Assembly (NCBI RefSeq): GCF_006658505.1 | Contig: NZ_VFUZ01000015.1 | Location: 1-64,000 of the forward strand | DNA length: 64,000 bases | Reading direction: 5' to 3' | Source: Mesorhizobium sp. B2-4-15 | Lineage (GTDB): Bacteria > Pseudomonadota > Alphaproteobacteria > Rhizobiales > Rhizobiaceae | Shown here: positions 1 to 6,300 of the stretch, one piece after another | Layout of the letters: every line of letters begins with the position of its first letter | Position numbering within the stretch: position 1 is the first letter of the stretch | Translations under genes and position numbers: made by a program | The notes under the pieces: model-generated | Database searches by the model: none | What the model was told of the DNA's origin: nothing | What the model saw: only the letters and a program-made list of their open reading frames with translations

Positions 1-286
1 CGGATACATGGCCGCACCAACCAGCAAAGGCAAAGCTCAAAGAATCCCTTGCCAACGGAGAGCCGTCCATACACGGCGCCTAGCTGAAATCCGGTTCGTG
101 CGCCGCGTGATCTGTCGGGATGAGCCGTGACGTGACGTCAAATCACCTAACATTTCGCAATTACAATCCTCGCTCGCTTTCCGGCCCCCTGTGGAACGCG
201 GGTATTGCCACAACAATCCCGTTTGGACCGGCAGTCCTTTCCCTCATTCTCCGAAACGCGGCGGGCATCCAAATGGAGATGAGCAG

Positions 287-838
287 ATGCATGGCAATCT
301 TGGTCCTATACGCCGCGCGCGGATCATTCGCCGCGACGACACCTGGACTTTTGCGGAAACCGAAATTCTGCGGAGGCATTGGCCGGATATCGCATTGCTA
401 AGAAAGGTGCTGCCTCATCGAACGGCAGGCGCGATGCGTTTCATGGCCAAGAAATGCGGCCTCGTTCCCGACAAGATACAAAACGTTTGGACTGGCGCCC
501 AAGACAAGAAGCTCCGCCAGATGGCCGCAGCCGGTGACACTCGGAAGCAGATTGCGGCCGAGCTTGGTCTCACCGTCGCTCAGATCGACAACCGGCTATT
601 GTATCGAAAGATCAACATCGCGAAGCGCCCGCCCAAGGAAAGTGGCAATCCCCTCTTTGATGAGGTTCGCCGAAGGGCCTTCAACTTGAACATGACTGGA
701 GCGGACCTCGATCGGTCCCTTGGAAACCAACGCATCTTTCGAAGTCATGGGAAGGGCCAAAGGGTCAGCACAGATGCCATTCACCGTGCTGTCAAGGCGC
801 TCGGGGGCGTTCTCAAAATCGAGTGGATCGACGAATGA
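287..838 (+). CDS. Hypothetical protein with Myb/HTH-like repeats
   Basis: A 183-residue protein. The ATG at 287 is preferred because GGAG lies eight bases upstream (275-278); an in-frame start at 191 lacks such a site. Two helical repeats are visible. The first has spaced tryptophans and leucines (WTFAETEILRRHWP, then RTAGAMRFMAKKCGL), as in Myb/SANT or GcrA-type modules. The second (RKQIAAELGLTVAQIDNRL) looks like a helix-turn-helix. DNA binding is therefore inferred; no catalytic motif is seen. The stop overlaps the next start by four bases, so the two genes are probably translationally coupled. It lies in the accessory part of the window, upstream of the tRNA-Ser junction. Specific function unknown. 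Confidence 0.6.
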   Translation: MHGNLGPIRRARIIRRDDTWTFAETEILRRHWPDIALLRKVLPHRTAGAMRFMAKKCGLVPDKIQNVWTGAQDKKLRQMAAAGDTRKQIAAELGLTVAQIDNRLLYRKINIAKRPPKESGNPLFDEVRRRAFNLNMTGADLDRSLGNQRIFRSHGKGQRVSTDAIHRAVKALGGVLKIEWIDE

Positions 839-1029
839 GTGCGTTCTTTCGAAGGCGCATCGAGTCCACGATAGAGCACCTGATCGGCGTTCTGAACGAA
901 CTGGACGGCGACGCTGACCTGGAGCCAGAGACGGTCGAAGAGCAACACGATCTACCTGTCGCGGATCGAGCTTCCGTCAATTTTGTGCTGGCTGAAGCAG
1001 CGCGACAATATCGTGCGGTTAAGCGCTGA
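835..1029 (+). CDS. Small acidic hypothetical protein (LDGDxDLE family)
   Basis: A 64-residue protein starting at an ATG that overlaps the upstream stop (ATGA, 835-838). Residues of the N-terminal half form an amphipathic helix (RRRIESTIEHLIGVLNEL) ending in the acidic motif LDGDADLEPE. The same arrangement occurs in the protein at 3826-4116 (LDALDGDPDLE), so this window carries two members of one small family, each the last gene of a coupled operon. No enzyme motif or membrane segment is seen. A role as a small adaptor or regulator is only a guess. A hairpin follows at 1057-1106. Confidence 0.55.
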   Translation: MSAFFRRRIESTIEHLIGVLNELDGDADLEPETVEEQHDLPVADRASVNFVLAEAARQYRAVKR

Positions 1030-1056
1030 GTGTTGAAGCGAAGGGTGAGAAGTAGG

Positions 1057-1106
1057 CAGACGACCGGACAACCGAGCGGGGGGCGTTGAAGCGGCCCGGT
1101 CGTCTG
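1057..1106 (+). terminator. Hairpin terminator after the 287-1029 operon
   Basis: An 11-bp perfect stem, CAGACGACCGG at 1057-1067 and CCGGTCGTCTG at 1096-1106, followed by TTTC. It sits 27 bases after the stop at 1029. The loop is long (28 nt) and the T run short, so termination is likely but not certain. Confidence 0.5.
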
Positions 1107-1319
1107 TTTCACCAGAGAGGGTGCACGACCACGCTATGCCTATTGCTGGCACTCACAACGGCATTGCCGGCGCATGGTGAATGAGCGGTTACAATCCACA
1201 GGATGGTTCATATCAGAAATGTGGTGCGAAGGGGCCAAAGGGAGCTACTGTTTGAACCGGTTCCGGTCGGTAGGTTCCGCCACACAAACGGCACAGAACG
1301 GGCACAGAAATGCCGCCCT

Positions 1320-1502
1320 ATGGATCCCAACAAAACGACGCTCGAACGCGCTTTCGAATTAGCCCGATCAGGCAAGTGCAACAATTTGCCCAGTCTTCGT
1401 CAGTTGCTAAAATCGGAGGGCTATGACCTTCGGCAATTAGAAGGCAAAGCGCTCTTGAACCAGTTGCAGGCGCTCATTACAGCTGCTGCGCCGCCAGCGT
1501 AA
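1320..1502 (+). CDS. Small hypothetical protein (60 aa)
   Basis: A 60-residue reading frame beginning MDPNKTTLERAFELARSGKC. The frame can be extended upstream to 1203, but the segment from 1320 is the part with coherent protein-like composition. It predicts three short helices, with a pattern (LERAFELARSGKC, then LKSEGYDLRQLEGKAL) that I associate with small conserved proteins of rhizobial accessory regions; this is recollection, not a search result. There is no clear ribosome-binding site before 1320, so the start is uncertain. Function unknown. Confidence 0.45.
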   Translation: MDPNKTTLERAFELARSGKCNNLPSLRQLLKSEGYDLRQLEGKALLNQLQALITAAAPPA

Positions 1503-1668
1503 GCTGGCTCAGACCTCAGGGAGATTCCAGGCACTCCGCGCTTCTCCATGCCGCTTAGTGTTGATGTTGACGCCGCGCTTCGCAATTGAGCGACGGCCTT
1601 TTATCTTTCATTTACTATATTAGGCCACGCTTAAAAGCGGACATGGTAGGTGTTGCGTCCATGGCTAG

Positions 1669-1700
1669 GCCCCGGGAACCGACCCAGTTCCGGGGCTTTT
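1669..1700 (+). terminator. Rho-independent terminator
   Basis: GCCCCGGGAAC at 1669-1679 pairs with GTTCCGGGGC at about 1687-1696 (one bulged G) and is followed directly by TTTT. It is 167 bases downstream of the small gene ending at 1502 and just beyond the end of the minus-strand frame at 1710, so it may serve the plus-strand transcript. Confidence 0.6.
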
Positions 1701-1709
1701 CCTTTGCGG

Positions 1710-1907
1710 CTATGCCTGGCTATCGTCCGGCGCACGGGTGACCTGGCTAACCGTCAGTTTCGAAAATCTGTCGACCGCAAGCTGTTGAATGAACCATTGG
1801 GCATGTTCGCCCCATTCGGCAGGCGAGACATTGTTTTCGCGGACAGACTGCATGAACGCCTCGCGAAGCGCGTCGAGATCGAAGATGGAAATGTCCCTAC
1901 CAACCAT
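1710..1907 (-). CDS. Small hypothetical protein (65 aa)
   Basis: A 65-residue minus-strand frame (MVGRDISIFDLDALREAF at the N-terminus), rich in helical residues and without cysteine or membrane segments. No good ribosome-binding site is visible before 1907, so the call rests on amino-acid composition and on its place in a run of small minus-strand genes (1710-1907, 2018-2209, 2448-2699). No function can be assigned. Confidence 0.35.
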   Translation of the reverse strand: MVGRDISIFDLDALREAFMQSVRENNVSPAEWGEHAQWFIQQLAVDRFSKLTVSQVTRAPDDSQA

Positions 1908-2017
1908 ATACGGAATATGACGGCCAAAGTCGGGGCTTCAAGGGAGCGATTGCAAAAGCAGTTAATGCCGGGGCGACGCCGTTCATTCGATGGAACTGGA
2001 TAGGCCCGGTGAAGGGC

Positions 2018-2209
2018 TTATGTCCGGGTGATCGTATGCAATCCTAGCCGTATCCGCTGGCCTTCAGCATACGACAGGGCGTATTTTTCCAGTTCAAATG
2101 CTCGGGTAAGTTCTTGGTCGTGTTCCGTGACGCGGACTAACCATTCGCCACAAGCTTCCGCCAACTCGACACGGGCCACAACATTGCGGAACGGAACCAC
2201 GTTATCCAT
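2018..2209 (-). CDS. Small hypothetical protein (63 aa)
   Basis: A 63-residue minus-strand protein beginning MDNVVPFRNVVARVELAEA. The start is supported by GGGGAGG on the minus strand about six bases upstream. The central part (WLVRVTEHDQELTRAFELEKYALSYA, split here by eye into two helices) suggests a small soluble helical protein. It lies downstream of the XRE regulator gene on the same strand and could be co-transcribed, with a gap of 238 bases. No known domain is recognised. Confidence 0.5.
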   Translation of the reverse strand: MDNVVPFRNVVARVELAEACGEWLVRVTEHDQELTRAFELEKYALSYAEGQRIRLGLHTITRT

Positions 2210-2447
2210 CGCATGCCTCCCCAGAGAGCAAGGGTAACGTCCGTTTTTATAAGGCCACCGAAATCACCAGATCAAGTGAGAATCAGAGTCCGATTTCGTA
2301 CCAATCGGGAGTGCCGGCTTATCAGGACCAGCCGGCCGGGTCTGGGCCGCAGTTGGTGTTCACGTCCGGCCCGCGAAGCCCGAGCGGGCGCTTGTGCTCG
2401 ATGATCCACGGATCGGGGGTGGCCTCGCGTTACACACGAAACGCATC

Positions 2448-2699
2448 TTACACCTGTTTGAGGCGCACGCCTCGACCTTCGGTCGATGACTGGCCGTCCT
2501 CAAGAAGCTCTACCCCGGCGACTTTGAACGCTTCCCGTATCGCCTCCATAGTATCGAGCCGGCCGCGAACGATTTCTTTTCCCCATCCCTCGAAATTTCG
2601 GATCGTGTTTATCCCGACGCCAGCGGCATCGGCCAAGCCCTTTTGATCCATTCCGGCCAGCGCGCGAGCTGCCTTTATTTGGTTTCCTGTGACTGGCAT
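2448..2699 (-). CDS. XRE-family helix-turn-helix regulator
   Basis: An 83-residue protein that is almost entirely one Cro/C1-type helix-turn-helix domain: QIKAARALAGMDQKGLADAAG gives helices 1-2, and GVGINTIRNFEGWG the recognition helix region. The short C-terminal tail (TMEAIREAFKVAGVELLEDGQ) is typical of small phage or island regulators. It is transcribed away from the operon starting at 2823, with 123 bases between them containing a strong dyad at 2772-2805. Control of that operon and of its own gene is inferred from this layout. Confidence 0.85.
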   Translation of the reverse strand: MPVTGNQIKAARALAGMDQKGLADAAGVGINTIRNFEGWGKEIVRGRLDTMEAIREAFKVAGVELLEDGQSSTEGRGVRLKQV

Positions 2700-2771
2700 G
2701 TGGGTTCCTCATCTGTCTAGATGTGTTTTATAACCAAATATGTGTTGACGGCAAGGGGTAAGCGCGCCTAT

Positions 2772-2805
2772 GGTTAAATTACCCTGCAAATAGGGTATTA
2801 GAACC
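2772..2805. promoter_or_regulatory. Nested dyad in divergent promoter region, candidate operator
   Basis: An inner inverted repeat TACCCT-GCAAAT-AGGGTA (2780-2797) is flanked at equal four-base spacing by GGTT (2772-2775) and AACC (2802-2805). It lies between the XRE regulator gene (minus strand) and the Tat-signal gene (plus strand), just upstream of the latter's ribosome-binding site AGGAG (2810-2814). The symmetry and place fit an operator for a dimeric repressor; a leader hairpin is the alternative. Confidence 0.45.
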
Positions 2806-2822
2806 AACTAGGAGCAAATGCA

Positions 2823-3605
2823 ATGCCGAACACCTCTGTTCGGGCAGCCGCCGAAGGTTTGCCCACACTTAACCGCCGCCGTCTGCTGCTCGGCCTCGCC
2901 GCTGCATCGACCGCCGCTGCCGCTGTCACGGTAGCGCCTCATGCACATTCGGCCGCTATCCAAGAAAACCCGGAACTGGTCCGGCTCGGGAATGCCTTCC
3001 CGGCGATTGCCGAAGAGTACCGGGTCGCGAAGAATGCCCGCTCGAAAATCGTCAAGAAGTGGTCGAAGCTCTGGCCTTCTGCGCCGGATGAAATCCTCAC
3101 CGGTCGCTCGCACGGTCGCGTCACTGAGCGCGATATCACGGGGCACGGCATCTACCGCAATGACAAGCTTGTCGGCATCGACTCCTGTGATGATCTGGAT
3201 TGGTATATCGACCAGGCCGAGCGTATTTTGAAGGGCAAGTCGATCGACAAGCGCAAGATCCACGGGCGGGACCGGGAGGGGTGGGAAGCGCACCTTGACG
3301 AGCTAGTTGCGGAGTACACCGTCGCCGCCAAGTACGAAGCGGAACAGGCGCGCATCCTGAAAGCGTCTGGCTATAAGGCGGCGGATGAACGCAAGAGCAT
3401 GGCGACAAAAGCCCTGGTCGCGGCTATCGACGCTATCATGGCGCTGCCCGAAACCACGATGGCCGGGGTCATGATAAAGGCGCAAGCGCTGCAAGCCTGG
3501 GGCCACGCAGACCGCTGGGAGCGTCTTCTTACGCCCGAGGCGGCGGCATGGGCGCCAAGCCTCGCCGCTACCGTGTTGCGGCTGGCAGGGGAGGCGCAAT
3601 CGTGA
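2823..3605 (+). CDS. Tat-signal hypothetical exported protein
   Basis: A 260-residue protein. AGGAG at 2810-2814 supports the ATG at 2823. Residues 18-20 form the twin-arginine motif (NRRRLLLGLAAAS) followed by an alanine-rich hydrophobic stretch ending near AHSAA (residue ~41), so Tat export to the periplasm is predicted. The mature part is helical and charged, with no recognised enzyme motif. It is the first gene of a coupled operon: its stop overlaps the GTG of the next gene, which overlaps the third. The divergent XRE gene and the dyad between them suggest repression. Function unknown; I recall similar Tat-leader proteins in rhizobial accessory DNA but could not check. Confidence 0.7.
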   Translation: MPNTSVRAAAEGLPTLNRRRLLLGLAAASTAAAAVTVAPHAHSAAIQENPELVRLGNAFPAIAEEYRVAKNARSKIVKKWSKLWPSAPDEILTGRSHGRVTERDITGHGIYRNDKLVGIDSCDDLDWYIDQAERILKGKSIDKRKIHGRDREGWEAHLDELVAEYTVAAKYEAEQARILKASGYKAADERKSMATKALVAAIDAIMALPETTMAGVMIKAQALQAWGHADRWERLLTPEAAAWAPSLAATVLRLAGEAQS

Positions 3606-3829
3606 GCCGCCTCATCACTCAAGGCGATGTGTCCGCCCGCCGGAGAAGCATCGATGGAATGCTTGATGATCTGCCTCCCGAGGCGGCTGACCGCCTTCTG
3701 ACGCAGATCAAGCAGCGTTTGGACCATGTTTTGTCGATGCGAAGCGAGGGCGCGACCTCGGACGAGATCAGGGATTGGCTCGCCAGAACGCGGGAAGCTT
3801 GGATCGCCGGAGAGGACGTGATGTCATGA
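3602..3829 (+). CDS. Small hypothetical protein, middle gene of coupled operon
   Basis: The GTG at 3602 overlaps the stop of the Tat-signal gene (GTGA), giving a 75-residue protein beginning VSRLITQGDVSARRRSI. An in-frame ATG at 3548 lies inside the upstream gene and is less likely. The sequence is soluble and helical (DDLPPEAADRLLTQIKQRLD; then EIRDWLARTREAW). The end overlaps the next gene by four bases (ATGA, 3826-3829). Composition suggests a cytoplasmic partner of the downstream acidic protein, but no domain is recognised. Confidence 0.6.
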   Translation: MSRLITQGDVSARRRSIDGMLDDLPPEAADRLLTQIKQRLDHVLSMRSEGATSDEIRDWLARTREAWIAGEDVMS

Positions 3830-4116
3830 ATGCGCGCGCGAACCCTTCCGATTTCCTGCCGCTGTCCCCAGCTCGGCGCCAGCGCATCGAGCGCACGGTT
3901 GAAATGCTGATTGCTATGCTGGACGCCCTGGATGGTGACCCGGATCTGGAGTCGACCGGGGACGAGGAGGCATACCTCACCGGCTGGTCAGGAACCAATG
4001 ATGATCGGGAAGGGGATGACGAGCGCGAACCGCAACCGGATGGTGAAACGGTCTGCTGGTCGAACGATACCGATATCCCGCAAGAAGGGCCTGCATGGCA
4101 CCGCAACGGCTGGTGA
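3826..4116 (+). CDS. Small acidic hypothetical protein (LDGDxDLE family)
   Basis: A 96-residue protein starting at the ATG overlapping the upstream stop. It has the helix RQRIERTVEMLIAMLDAL followed by DGDPDLE, matching the protein at 835-1029 over about 27 residues. The C-terminal half is very acidic (DDREGDDEREPQPDGE), then tryptophan-containing and close to the end (GPAWHRNGW). It is the last gene of the operon and is followed by a perfect palindrome and a terminator hairpin. I recall the LDALDGDPDLE pattern as common in rhizobial phage or island proteins. Its role is unknown. Confidence 0.65.
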   Translation: MNARANPSDFLPLSPARRQRIERTVEMLIAMLDALDGDPDLESTGDEEAYLTGWSGTNDDREGDDEREPQPDGETVCWSNDTDIPQEGPAWHRNGW

Positions 4117-4119
4117 AAA

Positions 4120-4135
4120 GTCAAACGCGTTTGAC
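4120..4135. repeat. 16-bp perfect palindrome
   Basis: GTCAAACGCGTTTGAC reads the same on both strands. It begins four bases after the stop codon at 4114-4116 and precedes the terminator hairpin. It could be a protein-binding site or part of a compound terminator. Confidence 0.5.
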
Positions 4136-4140
4136 AAATA

Positions 4141-4164
4141 GCCCGCTACCTCACGGTGGCGGGC
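4141..4164. terminator. Bidirectional hairpin terminator between convergent genes
   Basis: GCCCGCTACC (4141-4150), loop TCAC, GGTGGCGGGC (4155-4164): a ten-pair stem with one G-T pair. It lies between the plus-strand operon ending at 4116 and the minus-strand gene ending at 4168. The T run is weak on both sides. Confidence 0.55.
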
Positions 4165-4167
4165 CTC

Positions 4168-4380
4168 TCAGCCTTTGTCGTATTGCTTCAGAAGCTCCTC
4201 AAGCTCCACCTTTTGACGCTTATTCTCGGCAAGAAATGACTGGGTCATCTCGACCTCTGGTCCGTCATGGTGCCTCGAATAATACCGGGCCTTTTTTTCT
4301 TCGATAATCCGAATTTGGTCTGTCAGGCTAGCTACCTGCCTCTTCATCCAGGCAATGTGGTTTTCCAGCATTGTTCCCAT
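4168..4380 (-). CDS. Small coiled-coil hypothetical protein
   Basis: A 70-residue protein beginning MGTMLENHIAWMKRQVASL. The ATG at 4380 is chosen because GAGGGG lies a few bases upstream on the minus strand; an in-frame ATG at 4422 would add 14 unlikely residues. Heptad-like spacing (ASLTDQIRIIEEKKARYY; LAENKRQKVELEELLKQY) predicts two antiparallel or coiled-coil helices. There is no membrane segment. It converges on the 2823-4116 operon and is the last gene before the tRNA-Ser junction. Function unknown. Confidence 0.55.
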   Translation of the reverse strand: MGTMLENHIAWMKRQVASLTDQIRIIEEKKARYYSRHHDGPEVEMTQSFLAENKRQKVELEELLKQYDKG

Positions 4381-4660
4381 ATTAGCCCCTCGTGTGCCCA
4401 AGTCTACTCGACCGTCGCACACCCCCGTAGGATTTGCCAGATGATCCCGGAGGGGAAGGATTTCCCAATTTGATGGACATATCTGCCGTTAGGGCAGAGA
4501 GGGGAACAATAGACGAACAGCTTGCTACGCTTTTTGCAACGCAATGCAACGGCATCCAACGGTACGGCGCGGTACAATGGAGGCTGACGTACTGGCAAAG
4601 CCTTGACGGGCAAGGCCTTCAAGGGACGAACCGGGACGCTCAACAACGCCAGCGAGCGAA
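4381..4660. other. Junction-proximal non-coding stretch of the accessory region
   Basis: No convincing gene is seen. Short related repeats are present (TTGCAACGCAATGCAACGGC at 4534-4553, then CCAACGG), plus a hairpin GCCTTG-ACGGG-CAAGGC near 4600-4616. Clusters of short repeats next to a tRNA-borne junction can be integrase arm sites, but no integrase gene is in this window, so this is only suggestive. Confidence 0.3.
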
Positions 4661-4699
4661 TTTCAAGACCGGTGCCTTAAACCGCTCGGCCATCCCTCC
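4661..4699 (-). pseudogene. Truncated tRNA-Ser(UGA), 5' half only; probable att junction
   Basis: Read on the minus strand from 4699, the sequence gives the acceptor 5' strand GGAGGGA, a serine-type D arm (GCCGAGCGGTTTAAGGC), A26, the 5' anticodon stem CCGGT and the loop CTTGAAA with anticodon TGA. The match stops exactly after the loop: the next five bases are TTCGC instead of the expected ACCGG, and no variable arm, T arm or 3' CCCTCC-type acceptor strand follows. An intact promoter lies upstream at 4725-4753. The break at the end of the anticodon loop is where tyrosine integrases often cross over, so this looks like the host side of an element junction, with the element to the left. Confidence 0.75.
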
Positions 4700-4724
4700 A
4701 GTGACTGTGCATCACAGGCGACTG

Positions 4725-4753
4725 CTCTAGTGTGCCTGACAAAGACCTGTCAA
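4725..4753 (-). promoter_or_regulatory. Sigma-70-type promoter of the truncated tRNA-Ser
   Basis: On the minus strand, TTGACA (4753-4748) is followed by a 17-base spacer and CTAGAG (4730-4725), about 25 bases before the tRNA 5' end. The -35 box is perfect and the -10 box weak. It would now transcribe from the core chromosome into the accessory region. The stretch 4754-4975 holds no other feature that I can support. Confidence 0.5.
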
Positions 4754-4975
4754 CCGGCTTCCATGACGCGCGCGCCGTGTGGCTGGCGAAGTGGCGGCAA
4801 GCAGCGTCACAATCTTGCCCGCTTCCGGCCACAATCGGTTAATATCGTGATAAACAATTCCTGCGCACAAAGGATCGGGGTTCTAGTCGCCTTTGGTATT
4901 GTCGAGTGAGTGCTTTGGCTCCTCTGATGTCAAACGACGGCGTCTTTGATTGAGACTGTAGGGGATTTCAGGAAA

Positions 4976-6202
4976 ATGCAGGCTGCGACGCGCCCGCGTC
5001 TTCGTCGTGCTTCCACGATTGCGCTGTTTGCCGTGTCGGCTGCCTTGCTGGCGGCCTGTGCGTCGCCGCAGCCGAAGGCGATGGTCAATCCCGAGCATCG
5101 ATCCAAGGAATATTTCGCCGAAACCGAATATGGCGTGAAAGCCAGCCCGCGCGTTGCCTTCATGCGGCGTGGCGGCGGCCGTGATCAGCTCGGCAAGCCC
5201 TACCAGGTTCGCGGCAAGTGGTACTATCCGAAGGAAGAAAAGCGCTACGCCAAGGTCGGTCTGGCCTCCTGGTATGGCGATGCCTTCCACGGCCGGCTGA
5301 CCGCCAACGGCGAAGTCTACGACATGGCGCACCTGACGGCGGCGCACCCGACCATGCCGCTGCCGAGCTATGCCCGCGTCACCAATCTCAAGACCGGCAG
5401 CTCGGTCATCGTGCGCGTCAATGATCGCGGACCTTACCACGAAGGCCGCATCATCGACGTGTCGCAGCGTGCCGCGGAGATGCTCGACTATGCCAATATC
5501 GGCACCGCCGAGGTGAAGGTGGAATATGTCGGGCGCGCGCCGCTCGACGGCGATGACGATCAGTACCTGATGGCCTCCTACCACCCCGGCAACAGGCGCC
5601 CGGACCCGTCGGACGGCCTGCCGAGTGGCGTCATGGTCGCCATGAACGGACCGTCGCCGAGTCTGCCGGTGGGTGCTGCCGCCGCGCCGTTCCCGGGCCA
5701 GATGACGGATGCCGGCCCGGCCTTCGCTCAGCCGGCTGCCCTGTCGGCGCAGGCGCCGGCTTTCGGCGACGTGGCACTGCCCGATTTCGGTCCGATCGTG
5801 CCAGAGCGCCCGGACATCCGCCTGCCGCCGCAATCGCCATTCGCCGTGGCCTCGCTGTCCTATGCGGATGAACGCGTGCGGCGTGCAGATGTTTTTGCCG
5901 CATTGGACGACAGCGGCATGTCACCGGCCGACATCTTGCGGTCGTGGAAGAAATCCAATCCGAAGGCGTCAGCGTCCACCTCCGACTATGTCGCCGCCGG
6001 TACCTTCGACAATGCCGCTGAAGCCAAGCGCGTGGCCGCCGCACTCGAACCCTTTGGCAGAATAGAGATCCAGCGCTCCGATCTCGACGGCAATGACTGG
6101 TATGCGGTCAATCTTTATCCGGATGGCCATGGCGGGGTGGACGAATTGCTGCAGGCGGCGTGGACGCATGGCGCGCCCGATGCACTGGTTGTGCGCGACT
6201 GA
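4976..6202 (+). CDS. rlpA: Septal ring lytic transglycosylase RlpA family lipoprotein
   Basis: A 408-residue protein from the ATG at 4976 (GGGGA about ten bases upstream). The N-terminus is a lipoprotein signal with lipobox LLAAC and cysteine at residue 28. A double-psi beta-barrel RlpA domain spans roughly residues 95-190, with GLASWYGDAFHGRLTANGE and VRVNDRGPYHEGRIIDVS. A proline/alanine-rich linker follows, then a C-terminal SPOR-like domain (about 335-405) that binds septal peptidoglycan. RlpA proteins cleave or organise denuded glycan strands at the septum. It is followed by a DacA-like gene, also an envelope function. It is the first clearly core gene to the right of the tRNA-Ser junction. 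Confidence 0.9.
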   Translation: MQAATRPRLRRASTIALFAVSAALLAACASPQPKAMVNPEHRSKEYFAETEYGVKASPRVAFMRRGGGRDQLGKPYQVRGKWYYPKEEKRYAKVGLASWYGDAFHGRLTANGEVYDMAHLTAAHPTMPLPSYARVTNLKTGSSVIVRVNDRGPYHEGRIIDVSQRAAEMLDYANIGTAEVKVEYVGRAPLDGDDDQYLMASYHPGNRRPDPSDGLPSGVMVAMNGPSPSLPVGAAAAPFPGQMTDAGPAFAQPAALSAQAPAFGDVALPDFGPIVPERPDIRLPPQSPFAVASLSYADERVRRADVFAALDDSGMSPADILRSWKKSNPKASASTSDYVAAGTFDNAAEAKRVAAALEPFGRIEIQRSDLDGNDWYAVNLYPDGHGGVDELLQAAWTHGAPDALVVRD

Positions 6203-6300
6203 TAAGCGACACGGATTTCCGCTGAACAGTTGATCCCTCCTGGAAAAAGCCCGATAGTTTCGCTGGCTTGCCGGAGGGACCGGCCAACGGGTCGAATTTC

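Noticed and set aside
120..401. 93-codon plus-strand open frame at the left edge
   Set aside because: Different frame from the better supported gene at 287, no ribosome-binding site, and composition unlike a protein.
4946..5833. 316-codon minus-strand open frame over rlpA
   Set aside because: A shadow of rlpA: histidine/arginine-rich with no domain, while the plus strand has lipobox, RlpA and SPOR domains.
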